Source of the DNA: Agrypnia vestita
Lineage: Eukaryota > Arthropoda > Insecta > Trichoptera > Phryganeidae
NCBI GenBank assembly: GCA_016648135.1
Contig: JADDOH010001584.1
Span: 248,001 to 312,000, forward strand
Length of the DNA stretch: 64,000 nucleotides
Direction: 5' to 3'
Shown here: positions 1 through 10,399 of the stretch, piece by piece
Numbering within the stretch: the first letter of the stretch is position 1
How the letters are laid out: every line of letters begins with the position of its first letter
Translations under genes and position numbers: made by a program
The notes under the pieces: model-generated
What the model was told of the DNA's origin: nothing
The model's input: the letters and a program-made list of their open reading frames with translations, nothing else
Database searches by the model: none

Positions 1-245
1 CTTTGGTCATATAATGAGAGGCGAAAAGTACTCCATCCTTCAGCTCGTCATGAAGGGGAAGATTGAAGGTCGCAGAGGGGTCAGAAGGAGGCGGCATTCC
101 TGGCTTGGAAACATCCGAGGGTGGACCGGGATAAGAAGCGTGGAAGAGCTGTTCCGCACTGCCCTGGACAGGGAAACTTTCTCCCAGATGATCGCCGACG
201 TCGGGGGGACCCGACAGAGCACATGAAGAAGAAGAAGAAGAAGAA
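1..245 (+). mobile_element. LINE reverse-transcriptase C-terminal remnant, 3' end
   Basis: The frame starting at 14 encodes about 70 residues containing GKIEGRRGVRRRRHSWLGNI and an ALDRE...MIADV ending. This is the layout of the extreme C-terminus of non-LTR retrotransposon polymerases (basic GRR/GR-R-SWL block, then a conserved ALDR-type helix). The stop is followed directly by an (AAG)n run at 227-243, as expected for a LINE that ends in a simple-repeat tail. The left side is cut by the window edge. The clade is not resolved. Confidence 0.7.
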
Positions 246-490
246 TGTATTTATTGCCTTTTATGTCACACTACTATCACATCACATACACAAAATATTA
301 CTTAAAAAAAAAGAAAATTCAATATTTTATAAAAAAAAGTTAATAAGATCATTGAGCATCATGTGATTGCGCCAATTTCGTAATATTAGGATCAAGTTTA
401 ATCAAATATAATCTCAAATCTCCTCTTTGGCTTTTTTGTAATATTTCGCGATTTTTTCATGCATTACTGCGCTAAAACCCTTTTCTACTA

Positions 491-609
491 TTTAACTGTA
501 ACTGGTTGCGGATATTTTAAACGAACCGTATGTTTTTCCCAGAAACTATTCTCAACGTTTCGTTGAATTCTTATTCAACGTAATTTAACCGCAACCAGTT
601 ACAGTTAAA
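491..609. mobile_element. 119 bp MITE with 20-21 bp perfect TIRs and TA duplication
   Basis: The two ends (from 491 and back from 609) are perfect inverted repeats of TTTAACTGTAACTGGTTGCG plus one more base. TA stands immediately outside both ends (489-490 and 610-611). The interior is non-coding. TA duplication and short length fit a non-autonomous Tc1/mariner-type element. Confidence 0.75.
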
Positions 610-819
610 TATGTCAAACGACCGTTATAACAACCTTAACCCTTCTCTACTAAATTAGAATATGGAAATGTAACGATGGGTAATTTTACTTCTTTCCGCA
701 GAAGAGGGTGTTGATAGCGAAAACGAACCCACAAAGCATTATAATCACATTGATCGAATATTATTTTGGCTTCACAGTCATTTTGTAGCACTATAAACTG
801 CTCCTTTAAATTAAAACTT

Positions 820-910
820 GGCGTGGGGTAGGCGTGAAACCTGTTTCAACTAGTAAATGAGAAAGGGAGTATAATAAAAACTTGGTTTTTATGGGTCACG
901 TTTTTATTTT
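820..910 (+). repeat. Family A repeat, 3' end only
   Basis: Carries the block AACTAGTAAATGAGAAAGGG followed by GTATAATAAAAACTTGG and TTTTTATGGGTCAC. The same block ends the family A copies near 10.35, 10.65, 19.7, 21.9 (reverse) and 58.7 kb. The 5' part of the family is missing here. Confidence 0.65.
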
Positions 911-972
911 CTGTTACGCACGTACCTATACAGATGTCTCTTAGCTAGTATAACAAAAACTTTATAGGTGGA

Positions 973-1510
973 TTCATGCCTTGATAATGAGTCGAAAATG
1001 TTCAAGCAACCATGACCTAATATCAATAGCTATGGATATATGCAATATCAAGGTTTGAAATTTTTTTTAATATTTCTGAATTATTTGTTACAAAAAGTTG
1101 AACTATCATTACATTAAAGTATATCGATAATTAAAAATTCATTCTTCAACACAGCTCAAATAAAATAAGAACATTCTAAAAATATATATTTTCAATTTTT
1201 TCAAAGTTTTCATCATATTAATTGAGTTGTATTGAAACGAATGAATTTTTCATAATCGATAGAAGTTACTGTAATGATAGTTCAACCTTTTGCAAAACAT
1301 AAGTCAAAAATATTGAAAAAAATGTCATCTTTGATATTGCATAACTCCATAATCAGGGCAGGAAACCACCTTAAAATATTGTGAACTAGCTCTGTTACAC
1401 CCTGTTTATATATAAGCATCTATGTTCTGAGAACATACATATAAAAATATTGTGGTATTGATATTGGTCATGGTTGCTTGAAAATTTTCGACTCATAATC
1501 AAGGCAGGAA
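973..1510. mobile_element. ~540 bp palindromic (foldback) element
   Basis: Bases 973-1180 and 1260-1510 are inverted copies of each other over most of their length. Outer arms read TTCATGCCTTGATAATGAG and, on the other strand, TTCCTGCCTTGATTATGAG. Inner shared blocks include GTTGAACTATCATTAC and AAAATTCATTC. Identity looks like roughly 80 percent, so this is an old foldback or long-TIR MITE. There is no coding capacity. A piece of one arm recurs at 5883-5930. Confidence 0.7.
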
Positions 1511-1555
1511 TATAGTTCTGCGAGGTTATTAATGTTTTCCAAATAATCATATTTA

Positions 1556-1839
1556 TTTTAAAACCAAATTAATTAATCAATTAATTTTATTTAAAAAAAT
1601 ATTTTTTATTATAAAAATTAAATTTTATTTTAAAAATTAATCAATTAATAAACATAAAAACTACATATAAGGTCGATATATTCACGGAAACATAGAGGGT
1701 TTCTATAGCTTAGTGGTCAGAGCATCGGCTCCGGAAAGGAGGTGACCTGGGTTCGAATCCCAGTAGTAACCTAATATTTTTTCGTGAATTAGATTTTTCT
1801 GTATGTCTTTCTAACTGATTAATTAATTTGGTTTTAAAA
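1556..1839. repeat. Perfect 24 bp inverted repeats flanking a tRNA-like sequence
   Basis: Bases 1556-1579 and 1816-1839 are perfect 24 bp inverted repeats (core CCAAATTAATTAATCA). They enclose AT-rich sequence and the tRNA-like segment at 1698-1771. The arrangement suggests a MITE that carries, or was entered by, a tRNA-derived SINE. Confidence 0.65.
1698..1771 (+). repeat. tRNA-like sequence (SINE head, family S2)
   Basis: A box A-like TAGCTTAGTGG and box B GGTTCGAATCC are present. The T arm (CTGGG/CCCAG) is perfect and the acceptor ends GGTTTCT/AGTAACC pair in six of seven positions. The anticodon arm does not fold into a 5 bp stem with a 7 nt loop. The sequence after it (AATATTTTTTCGTGAATTAG, then TTTTTCTGTATGTC) recurs beside the tRNA-like copies at 58.0-58.3 kb. 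A dispersed pol III-type repeat is therefore more likely than a working tRNA gene. Confidence 0.6.
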
Positions 1840-1929
1840 AAAAATTACATAACTTTGTTCTGAAAAATTACAACTTCACAAATATGAATGTTTTCTTGAA
1901 AATATATAACCGTATTTATGATTATCTTC

Positions 1930-2106
1930 GTAGGAAACCAAGCTGGTTGTGGACGAGAACGAGGTGGGTGGATACAGTGAGGAATAATACAGATAGATTG
2001 CAGGTTTCAGACAGGGACGATTTGGCTCGAGACAGACATGCCTGGGAACGTGGATGCGGTCGCCTCGTACGGCTATTCCGGTAGCGCCAAATGATGATGA
2101 TGATGA
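1930..2106 (+). mobile_element. LINE C-terminal remnant with (ATG)n tail
   Basis: The frame reads RTRWVDTVRNN, then SDRDDLARDRHAWERGCGRL and a stop, followed by an (ATG)n run at 2088-2105. The R-x-RW-DT and DR-x-W spacing matches the last 50 residues of LINE polymerases. It belongs to a different lineage from the 11.5 kb copy. Confidence 0.5.
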
Positions 2107-2350
2107 CAAGATTACTTCTAAGAAATGCTGGTGCATTTGGCAAGATTCATCTCTCTAGTCTAGGCGTTTTGTTCATGGTTACGGGCAATGTATCTGGGCA
2201 AACGGTTAATCAAAACGTAGTAAAGAATTTAGATAATTTTCGTTATATTTACCATTTATTTACAATTTATTTTATCATTAAGTCATTAATGATTAATTTA
2301 TCATAAAAAGTGTTGTGTGTAATTATATCAAATTGTTACTCACTCATGAC

Positions 2351-2425
2351 TCTCTAGGACCATCTATTAGGGTCAATAATGACCTGTTGACGGTCAGTTT
2401 GTTAAAAAATAAAAATAAAATAAAA
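2351..2425 (+). repeat. Short interspersed repeat B, 3' end
   Basis: Contains CATCTATTAGGGTCAATAAT, CCTGTTGACGGTC and GTTTGTTAAAAAATAAAA. An inverted second copy lies at 48,580-48,662. The A-rich end suggests the 3' end of a retroposon. Confidence 0.55.
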
Positions 2426-2849
2426 TATGAATATTTTTTACTTTAACTATCGACGTGTTGCGTATTACTTACGCTAATAATTTATACGTATTGCGGTGTC
2501 CAACAAAAATTACCTGGGCAAAATTATGAAACCTTGTATTCTAATTTCATTAAATTTCTCAACATTCAAAATTTTACCTTTTCCCGCGACGGGGTGGAGA
2601 AGTTTATTGGTACATGAATGAAAATAACGCTTATATCCAAAATATAATTAGTTCTTGAAACTCAAGTAGTAAAATATAACCGTAGACCTTAAATCTGGTA
2701 GTGGTTTTTACTAAGTTAACTAACATTATGTTATAATGTCTACACAAAGTTAATACTTTAAATATTAATAGTAAAATATAAAATTAGAATCAAACTCACG
2801 AGATGAATAATCTCTACAACGTAAACGTTGAATGTATCAAACATAATCA
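2426..2849. other. No recognised feature
   Basis: AT-rich sequence with many stops in all frames. I see nothing that matches the other repeats of the window. Confidence 0.5.
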
Positions 2850-2935
2850 TTTCGTTGCCTGTCCGTCTGTCCATCCGTCCGCCCGTCCACCCATCTGTCA
2901 GTCCCGTCCATAACGTCCATAATTACGTTCGAATT
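2850..2935 (+). mobile_element. Non-autonomous Helitron, 5' fragment
   Basis: ATAATCATTTCGTTGCCTGT followed by imperfect GTCC/GTCT units matches the 5' part of the elements at 28,904, 59,487 and 63,509 (reverse). A matching 3' end lies at 3640-3695, so one element may have been split by later insertions. Confidence 0.5.
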
Positions 2936-2954
2936 CACGGCTAAAAAAAAACAA

Positions 2955-3075
2955 ATTTAACGGCTAGAGATGGGGCTTGAACCTCAGGCCAGCAAACCCG
3001 AAGGCGGCAACGATAGCGATTTTGCCGTAGCTGAGCCCGCGTCACCCGTCAAAAATACGGTACATATAGGAAAGA
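2955..3075 (-). repeat. tRNA-derived SINE-like sequence
   Basis: On the minus strand box B GGTTCAAGCCC is preceded by a box A-like CTCAGCTACGG at a tRNA-like distance. The flank is GC-richer than its surroundings. The cloverleaf is not intact, so I call a SINE head. Confidence 0.45.
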
Positions 3076-3250
3076 CGCGAACCATTTCATTAAATCGCCG
3101 GGAGGGGAAATATGTCTATTTTTTTAATATTTTGATCAAAGTCGTTATTACTATTTCATGGGTGTCGGCTAAAAATAAGTATATCGTCTCATTCCATAAA
3201 TACATAACCACCAATCTAGGCCATACACACACACACATATGGCGGGTCTG

Positions 3251-3615
3251 CTGTGTAGACAAAACTGAGTCACAGCAGTGTACACGAAACAGCAATACAG
3301 GGCGATTCCCAAAGCATCGTCAGCACACACACAGTTAGACTTTAAGAGAGTTCTTTGTTCTCAAAACATATAAAAATACCCGACGCTCTGTACGGGCATG
3401 TCAGTCTCTCAACTACCCCCAGCGTAGTCCAGAGGCCCTGTTTCGTCGGAGTCTTATCATCGTCTTTGTTATTGTAATTATGTATAACTTTTAATTGTTT
3501 TATCAGTAAATAAATGAATCAAACATGGAGAATTCCCGTTACACAACGGGTGGTAACCATAAAGCAACTTTCTCCTCATTCATCGATCACCACCAATTGG
3601 TGACTACCGACTCTC
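3251..3615 (+). mobile_element. Possible LTR with primer-binding-site-like end
   Basis: TATAAAAA at 3370 is followed 30-35 bases later by an arthropod-type initiator (GTCAGTCTC). AATAAATG stands near 3510. The segment ends CACCACCA followed by ATTGGTGACTACCGAC, which resembles gypsy-type primer binding sites that read TGGTGAC. No matching second LTR or gag/pol follows, so it would be a truncated 5' LTR. The 5' boundary is a guess. Confidence 0.35.
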
Positions 3616-3639
3616 ACCTTTCACCCCCAAATTAATAAA

Positions 3640-3695
3640 AACTTATTCTTCAGGAACCGGCATAATACGTCATTTTTGACGGGTTACGGCTAATC
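3640..3695 (+). mobile_element. Helitron 3' terminus
   Basis: CGTCATTTTTGACG hairpin followed by GGTTACGGCTAAT. A short hairpin a few bases before CTRR and then T is the Helitron 3' end signature. The same end is seen at 29,065, 59,724 and 63,309. Confidence 0.6.
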
Positions 3696-3699
3696 AATA

Positions 3700-4444
3700 A
3701 ATAAAATTTCTGGATAATCGGCGTAACGCGGTATCCCGTGCGGCTAATGCAGACAAACGCGTCCACCCCGGCACAACTACACGCTCAAGTAAAGCCTTCT
3801 TCACGCGCGTTAGCCTTCCATATTCTTCACTCGCGTTTCTTTTCGAGAAGCCGCGACGGGAACGATTCAAAGAATTCATGCTTGTTGTTCATTTTTTATA
3901 CACTTCCTTTGTTCCAATTATGGCGAAACTTTTCCTTGAAAATGTATCGGCGACGGCCGATTTACAATGCCAATAGACTTCTTTGAACCGATGAGTTTGT
4001 ATAACCTAAGTAGGTTGAACGCTCTGATAATGCGGCTAGCATTATTTCAGTGTGAATTGTTAGGATTTTGCCTTTAACAAAGCTGCCGTTTGCCTTTTCA
4101 ATTTATTTATTGACGAATAGATGATGGTATCAATTTTAAAGTAAATTAATCAATGAACCCAAAAGATTTTTTTACAATTTTGTTAATAATGTTTAAATAA
4201 ACTGAATTCAAACGTTATTATTTTTTATTTGAATAATGAATGATTTACATTATAATTTTTTTGCAAAAGAAAAATAACAAATCCGCAAGACCTGCTTGTT
4301 AAGCAAGGTAAAATAACAAAAGAAACATTTATTTAAAAAGAAAAATAACACAGATTAATTAATGATCGTAATAAATTAACAAAAATATTAGCAAGATAAT
4401 CTTTCTCACATATTGAGTTTATGAATAAAATTATTAACCACTTA
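3700..4444. other. No recognised feature
   Basis: 3738-3960 is somewhat GC-richer, but its reading frames are short and look random. The rest is AT-rich. Confidence 0.45.
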
Positions 4445-4560
4445 GATGCTGTGTGGTAAATCCATTTATGATATAGTAAAAAATGATCAAATTCGGAAAA
4501 AAATTGAAATTAGCGTAGTGAGTAGAATTAAAGAAAGGTGTTTCAGGTGGTTTGATTATG
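4445..4560 (+). mobile_element. LINE fragment (GHVERMNEERM lineage)
   Basis: A frame reading KSIYDIVKNDQIRKKI...VVSRIKERCFRWFDYG aligns by eye with the same region of the copies at 31.2 kb and 36.9 kb (reverse). It is truncated on both sides. Confidence 0.5.
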
Positions 4561-5039
4561 GGTAGATAATAATCTCAAAATATAAAGATCCAGCGATATA
4601 TATAAATATTTGAAAGCAGTCATCGAGGATTACTAATTTATGATGTACTGTATTTGAGATTTTATAGAAAACATAGCCTGTAAATCATAAGGAAACATGA
4701 TTGTGGAAGGAAATTTTGAGGAATTAATAATCCTTGTTTAATGCATTCAAAAACATTTTTTTTTAATTTTTTGGATATTGCTGCCTTTGCTTTTATGCCC
4801 TACAATTAATGTTCTTATTTACTTTTGATTATTATTATTGCAAATTATTATCGGAGCGCAACTGTCGAATTTGTCCACAAAATTATTTTAAGAATGATTC
4901 AAAAATATTCTTTGTAACGATATTTTGGTCATTTCTTAGGTTACTTTCAAATCATGGATGCCGTTGAAGAATATTCTGCGTCCATCCATTATCAGTGTGT
5001 TTTGTAACACGGTCCGTTCAAAGAATTAAAGCTATCGGA
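4561..5039. other. No recognised feature
   Basis: AT-rich sequence without recognisable coding or repeat similarity. Confidence 0.45.
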
Positions 5040-5405
5040 TCAGCGCAGCGAGCAGTCAGTTAGTCCTCTCGTGTTATCGTCTTTACCCAACGGATAAAGA
5101 ATGATAATATTGATGAAGGAACTTCTATAAACATCAGCGCATTGATTCATTTCATAAGCCACGGCGCGATTAGTCGACGGTGACAATATTCCGTGTTTGT
5201 TCAACAGGCGAGCCGGCGTGACCGGCTGGCAACCGCGGGACGCATCACGGTGCAGCGTGAGCGTGTCTGGGATGCACCGTGCATCGTACGGAGTGCATCG
5301 TGAGTCGACTGTGTACATATACAGATTGCAATGTGTGACGAGGCAATATTATCTTAAAATTTGCATCACGTGCAGAGTGTAACCACTTAGAGTGTAACCA
5401 CTTAG
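5040..5405. other. GC-richer segment with a 15 bp tandem duplication
   Basis: Clearly GC-richer than its flanks, with repeated TGCATCGT words around 5270-5300. A 15 bp unit, AGAGTGTAACCACTT, is present twice in direct succession near 5375-5405. It could be the R-U5 part of an LTR (a CAGTCAGTTAG initiator-like word lies at 5053) or an unrecognised exon. I cannot decide. Confidence 0.3.
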
Positions 5406-5435
5406 TCCACGATACTTAATAGGTGGACTCCAGTG

Positions 5436-5882
5436 TTAATTCATCATCATCATTCTTGGCACTACGACCCTTGGTGGGTCTTGGCCTCCTCAATAATTTT
5501 CCTCCACTCATCTCGGTCTAGTGCCTGCTCTCTCCAGTTTCGAAGCTCTAAGGCAGAGATATCTTTGAGGACGTTCTCACTCCATCTTAATTTTGGCCTT
5601 CCTAAGCTCCTTCGCCCTATTGGCCTTGAGTTCAGCAGGGACATTGGTGCTTGATGCTCGGACATTCTCTCCACATGACCCAGCCACCGAAGTCTTCCCA
5701 GTTTTATAAATTTTGTGACGTTTGGCTCCTAAAATAGAGTATAGAGCTCATTGTTGTAACGTTTGCGCCAAAGTCTAGAACCGGTCCAAAATTTTCCTTT
5801 CAAAAACGTCCAGTGCTCACTCATTTCTCTTAGTTAGTACCCACGTCTCAGCTGCGTACGTGAGCACTGGCTTTTGTACACT
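5436..5882 (-). mobile_element. LINE RT C-terminal remnant (LGRPKLRWSDNV lineage)
   Basis: On the minus strand the copy runs from a region equivalent to TLIRPVLTYAAETW (disrupted) through ERMSEHQAPMSLLNSRPIGR and LGRPKLRWSENVLKDI to EEAKTHQGS. It ends in an (ATG)n tail at 5440. Compared with the 11.5 kb copy it has a small deletion after the KIL motif and a frameshift, so it is dead. Same family as 7.9, 11.5 and 27.9 kb. Confidence 0.8.
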
Positions 5883-5930
5883 TAATTATGAGTCAAAAAT
5901 TTTAAAGCAACCATAACTCATGAGCGTGTG
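5883..5930. repeat. Arm fragment of the 973-1510 palindromic element
   Basis: AATTATGAGTCAAAAATTTT and AAAGCAACCATAACTC match the outer arm of the foldback element at 973-1510. Confidence 0.5.
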
Positions 5931-6130
5931 ACCCATATCTAGAGTAGTAAATCTCATGGATCGTGTCTTCCTGGGTTTCAATCCGTGGGATTGGTTTGCA
6001 GCAAATCACATCTTCTTCTCCATTCTGCTCGGTCTGCGATGCTCTTCAGCTCTCTGTAGGAGGCACAATTCATATCTTGGCACACTTGCTCAAGATATCA
6101 CGGCGAGGGCGCCCTCTGGCAATCTTTCCC

Positions 6131-6375
6131 TCTCTTCGGATCGTGTGGCGAAGCTAAAATGGCAGTGGGTAGTGTATTTGCTAGGCAGGAAGCCACAACC
6201 CCAACAACCCCAAACAAACCCAAAGTTCTGAGGTGGAGACCTTGGGAGAATAAAAGAGGCGTTGCAAGACCTCAAAAAAGATGGGCCGACTGTATATCCG
6301 CCGTGGAGGAAAGAAATGGCTACAAGAAGCCAACGGGAAAAATAAGGAGAACCGGTGGTTGCTATGTCGGTTAGT
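6131..6375 (+). mobile_element. LINE C-terminal remnant (KLKWQW lineage)
   Basis: Contains RVAKLKWQWV, then WRPWENKRGVARPQKRWADC, as in LINE polymerase C-termini of the form KLKWQW-GH-AR...WRP...GRP-RW-DD. At least two frameshifts interrupt it. A better copy is at 33,226-33,670. Confidence 0.65.
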
Positions 6376-6999
6376 TGCTGCGTTGCTTTCTCCAGCCGTG
6401 TAATTTCGTTTTTTTAGCCGTGAATTCGAAAGAAATATTACTGCAACACTTATGTGCATTTCGTGGTCTCGCGTTTTCGCTACATGTTGTTTACCGCTAC
6501 ACGAATCCCGCTAAAATGCGCACGCTGCGCGTCTGCACGCAATTTTCATCCGTAAAATTTTTACCCTCAATGCGCTAAAAGAAGATAACTTCAATATATA
6601 AGTAAAAATTTTAATGAATGAAATATGAAAATATTTTATTTGTAAAATATCTTTTTGTTTGTGTCATGGCTGAAATAAGTAATCTCTTATTTTCAAGAAA
6701 TAAATGTATGAAAGTCGCTGAATTTAGCGTTGTACAAATATGATAAGCGGTATGTAAAGAAAATTTTCAATAAATTGGAATATGAAGAGGAGACTCAAGA
6801 TGTCAAAGATCTGGGTGACACGTTGGAGCAATTCAGGGCAATCAATTCTGGAAGTGGCTAGTTTATGCTGTACAAGAATCATCGTGGGACATTTCTGAGA
6901 TCCTTCAAGGAAATAACATCGAAGAACGTAGCGGATTTCTGTTCACCTTCATGAATGTGGTGGGAATGGAAAATATATTTTAAAAGTTTATTTTCTACC
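6376..6999. other. No recognised feature
   Basis: Mixed-composition sequence. Nothing matches the repeats identified here. Confidence 0.4.
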
Positions 7000-7080
7000 A
7001 TTAAATAATTCGGAATCACTTGGTGGTGCAAAATTTTAATTTAAAATATGACTATTTATTTAAGGTTTTTACTACGCACA
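7000..7080 (-). mobile_element. PLE 3'-tail-like segment
   Basis: GGTGGTGCAAAATTTTAA, AAAATATG and CACACAATATT occur in the same order as in the segment at 34,300-34,400, which leads into a hammerhead-like PLE end. The ribozyme core itself is not seen here. Confidence 0.4.
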
Positions 7081-7094
7081 CAATATTTGATTTA

Positions 7095-7690
7095 TTTAAC
7101 ACTTTTATGTTAAATAGACTAATTAAAATTCGCCTAAAGACCACTGTCTATGATAACGAAATTAAAACAATCGAACAAATTGTTATAAATAACGAATAAA
7201 ATTGCACGTTAATAGATAGAATGTTAAAATTAAAAATTATTACTAAACTTACGGAAAAAATTTTATACTCAGGCCACCAGCACTGATATAATACTCTTAT
7301 GCAAAAAATCTAAACAATGGTCTGATTCCTATTTAAATTTACTTATAAAATATAAATATTATTTTCCTACTCACATTAGACCCGCATTTTACACAAATAG
7401 TAATATTGATTAAATACTTCTAATTAAAAAATAAAAAGCGGGATATACCAAATAACTTACGGAAACTATGTTTAAAAAAGGTTTAGCCCAACCCTCAAGA
7501 AACTTTAATACAAGAATAAAAGAACATTGCCGTTGTCTAAAAAAAAATAACTCTACGGAATTCACCAACCACACAATTATTCTTTGATAGTCACAGATAC
7601 AACTACTTAAATCGATTCCTCATAATGGACGGATAATGAACAATTTGGAATCCGTTGAAATCCTAAAAAATTTAAATTCTGAGAAAACAC
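7095..7690 (+). mobile_element. Penelope-like element remnant (RT end plus GIY-YIG part)
   Basis: The first part reads LNRLIKIRLKTTVYDNEIKT then IEQIVINNE, the reverse-transcriptase C-terminal segment also seen in the copy at 38.8 kb. Around 7490-7570 a frame reads PSRNFNTRIKEHCRCLKKNN followed by STEFTNH, matching the middle of the PLE GIY-YIG endonuclease. Several stops and frameshifts break it. PLEs encode an RT fused to a C-terminal GIY-YIG nuclease. Confidence 0.7.
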
Positions 7691-7867
7691 TTATGCATGC
7701 CACATGCCAAAACAATTCTCGGATCCTAGGATTGAACTCTCACCACCCCTATACAAACAGAATGAAAAAAATCTGTATAAGTTATTTATTAGATAAGTTT
7801 CATAATCATTGATTTCGGTAGCTGGGTAATGCAGAGAGAAAGACCAAATAATAAGCAACGAAATCCC

Positions 7868-8140
7868 TGCTGATTTCAAGACCGGTAGGGCAAAGGAACT
7901 TAGTAAGGTCAAAATTAAGATGGAAGGACAATGTTATCTATAATATGTTGTATACAATGTTGTATACAATGTTATCGATAATATGTTGTATACATATGTT
8001 GTATACAATAATGGAGATCCAGAACTGGAGAGGGTTGACACCTAGACCAAGAGGAATAGAGAAATACTTTTGAGGAGGCCAAGACCCACCAGGGGCTGAG
8101 GGTAAAGAAGAGAACAGCGATGATAATGATGATTTATTAC
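7868..8140 (+). mobile_element. LINE 3' remnant (LGRPKLRWSDNV lineage)
   Basis: CCGGTAGGGCAAAGGAACTT, AAATTAAGATGGAAGGACAA and GAGGCCAAGACCCACCAGGG are mutated equivalents of the 11.8-12.0 kb copy, followed by a (GAT)n-type tail. A tandem array at 7925-8012 interrupts it. Confidence 0.6.
7925..8012. repeat. Short tandem array of ATGTTGTATACAA units
   Basis: About five imperfect copies of a 13-20 bp unit containing TGTTGTATACAAT, placed inside a LINE remnant. This is probably a local expansion after insertion. Confidence 0.6.
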
Positions 8141-9039
8141 ACTTGACGATGAGAGAATGTAAAGGAACTCCTCCCGAAACTGTAGTCTTGATAACCCAAA
8201 AATTGTGTGTGTAATAAAAATAAATATGAAATAAAAATAAAAGTTATAAAAAATATATTTTAAGCGCATTTTCTACACACATCGACCTGCTGTTATAGAT
8301 TTTGGTACCTACCTCAGATTCTAAATCTTAGAGGTATACTCTAGTAGTCTCTGAACGTATAAGTATATTTATAAAATTTACTATTAAGAGTTTTTCATGT
8401 TCAGATAATAAAACTTAATTCACTTGAAGCCTTTGCGACCATTGAATCAATGTATTTGTCGATATGAATAATGAAATGATGTATCTGATTGAAACAATAA
8501 TTGTGATAAATGATCTCGGATCTATCATTTATAGATATGGCGGTCACTTTATGATGTAACGTAATTATTATTTCATTGAAACAAACTTTGAACCATACAT
8601 TGAGTTGTGATTTTTAACTCGACGATGATTTCAAGAAGTGCAGTCCCACTTATAAAATAATCGTTGTTATCAATTGTAGACTAAATAACAAAGTCTTATT
8701 TTTTTGTTTTACATTTTATTTAGATATGAAATACCAATTTTCCATTGTGTAAAAGCAGACCGCAAAGTTTGTTTAGATTAAATAAAAATAGTAATTAAAA
8801 GTAATACGGTATTATGTAAAATTGTACCAAAACTTTATTGCTGTCAGATGTTGCAATGACATGATCTGTCAATGCTATAGGGAGATTATTTATTGCATGG
8901 TTGATATAATTTTAATTAATTATTTTAAATGTGTTAATCAAGGTCATTTACACAATTAAAAAAAAATATATCTTAATTATTAAATAGCTTTGTTATTAAT
9001 ATTGGTAAAATGAGAACACTTATATGTATAAAACCAATA
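8141..9039. other. No recognised feature
   Basis: AT-rich, without recognisable coding sequence. A slippage-prone TAAAAATAAATATG-type stretch lies near 8215. Confidence 0.45.
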
Positions 9040-9480
9040 TTTATTGAATTATCAACATGTTCCGTGGCCAATGGTCCCTTCATTAGTATACAGCGTACAA
9101 TAAAAATAAAAATTCGAAGTATAGACAAAAAAAATTAAGTTCAGTAACCAACGAAGAACTAGTGGGAAAATTAATTTAAATGGTAACTTTTAGATAAAGG
9201 ATATTCTTATTTATAATATTTGATTTTTTTTCTTATATACTAAATTTCTAATTAATCAACTACAATTCTGTGTTATTTGTGTGTATTTTCTGTGTAATTT
9301 TTAAACGCTTTTAATATCAAAAGAATTATTTATTTCCAAAAAATGATTAGAAAATTCAGAATAGTTATTGCTATTTAAGCATTTTAAGTGCTATTTAGTT
9401 ATAGTATCAAAATATCTTCATATTTTACCTGTATAAAGCATGTTCATAATTTAACCAATAGTGGTTTTACACAAAGTGTT
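9040..9480 (-). mobile_element. Penelope-like element, decayed GIY-YIG end and 3' tail
   Basis: Minus-strand bases 9480 to 9200 are a decayed copy of the GIY-YIG region at 38,240-38,470; shared blocks include TCAGAATAGTTATTGCTATT and ATGATTAGAAAATTCAGA on the plus strand. The tail at 9050-9100 contains ATCAACATGTTCCGTGGCCA, the PLE 3' end, with the ribozyme core mutated (CTAATGA in place of CTGATGA). Confidence 0.65.
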
Positions 9481-9540
9481 TTATTTTCATTAATAAAAAC
9501 GTCGTTGAAAAGTCAAATTTAATTTCGATAATAATTCACA

Positions 9541-9790
9541 AGTCGTTAAGAGCAATATCAAATTGCCGGACTGAAAAAATAAATAACCTGAAGCGCCACA
9601 GGAGTCGATCGGCCGTCACAACTGGCCGGTGATGAAATTTCAATTTTAAATGAGACCCGCGCCAAATTTGGTACGGAGAAATCGATTTTTTGTGACGCAC
9701 GCCACTCGTCCTGCTCGCCGGATTCTCCGAGGGCCAGACCCTGGCGAACCCGACCGGCGTGGAACCTGCCATCAGGAATTATGCAAATCC
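9541..9790. other. GC-rich segment of unknown origin
   Basis: GC is well above the surroundings. Minus-strand frames are open for 78 and 139 codons and overlap each other, but neither resembles a family I know. It sits directly upstream of a family A repeat and may be the remnant of another element. Confidence 0.25.
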
Positions 9791-9838
9791 GCTGCACTCC
9801 CATTTCCGATATTAGGGCACTGATACACATGCTTATTT

Positions 9839-10370
9839 TTACTCCCTTTATATTAACTCGTGGCGTCTGCTTGCTTGACGAAAAAATTTTGGATCGATTT
9901 TTAACCCTTTTCCCGTGATCCAATCGAGCTGAAACTTTGCAAGCAGACTCGTGGTGACGATCAAGAAGATCTATCAAATTTTCGTTAAAAAAAAATAATT
10001 TTTATTTATTTTTTATTTTAAAAAAAAAATAGAGATGTGAACACGGAAATACGTGTCACATCAATATTCTTACTATTTTCAAACTAAGCTAAGCGCTTGT
10101 ACTATGAAAATAGGACTAACTTGCTAGTCTGGAGTGAGGATCGAACCCGCAACCTTTGGATCACGAGGCCAGTGTCCTAACCACAAGACCAACAAGCTAC
10201 TCGTATTATAGTATAAATTTGCATTTTTCAAATTTTTAATGGTTTTTTCATAAAACTTAGTAAGTTTTATGAAAAAACCGACATTCAGATGCATATGGTA
10301 AACACGAAACCCGAAAATTAGAAAGGGAGTATTGTAAAAACTTGGTTTTTATGGGTTACTTTTTTTCTAA
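9839..10370 (+). repeat. Family A repeat, split by a nested SINE
   Basis: Starts ACTCCCTTTATATTAACTCG and TGGCGTCTGC, continues through CCAATCGAGCTGAAACTTTG and AAGAAGATCTATCAAATTTT, then is interrupted at about 10,010-10,205 by a reverse-oriented SINE. It resumes with the internal hairpin GTTTTTTCATAAAACTTA and ends AGAAAGGGAGT...ACTTGGTTTTTATGGG. The element ends are ACTCCCTTT/AAAGGGAGT, a 9 bp inverted repeat. No coding capacity; class unknown. Confidence 0.75.
10012..10203 (-). repeat. tRNA-derived SINE (family S1), nested in family A
   Basis: The minus strand reads GCTTGTTGGTCTTGTGGTTA (box A region) and GGTTGCGGGTTCGATCCTC (box B), then a tRNA-unrelated body with TAGTCCTATTTTCATAG and AATAAGAATATTGATGTGAC-like words, ending A/T-rich. 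The same head and body recur at 20.3, 29.6, 29.95, 30.8 and 32.4 kb. It is younger than the family A copy it splits. Confidence 0.75.
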
Positions 10371-10399
10371 TTTTTGTCATATTTTAACAATTTATGTAT

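Noticed and set aside
1698..1771. Functional tRNA gene
   Set aside because: Box A, box B, T arm and acceptor look right, but the anticodon arm does not form a 5 bp stem with a 7 nt loop, and the 3' flank is a dispersed repeat.
9558..9977. 139-codon minus-strand protein
   Set aside because: It overlaps another open frame and runs straight through the family A repeat, whose other copies are not open in this frame.
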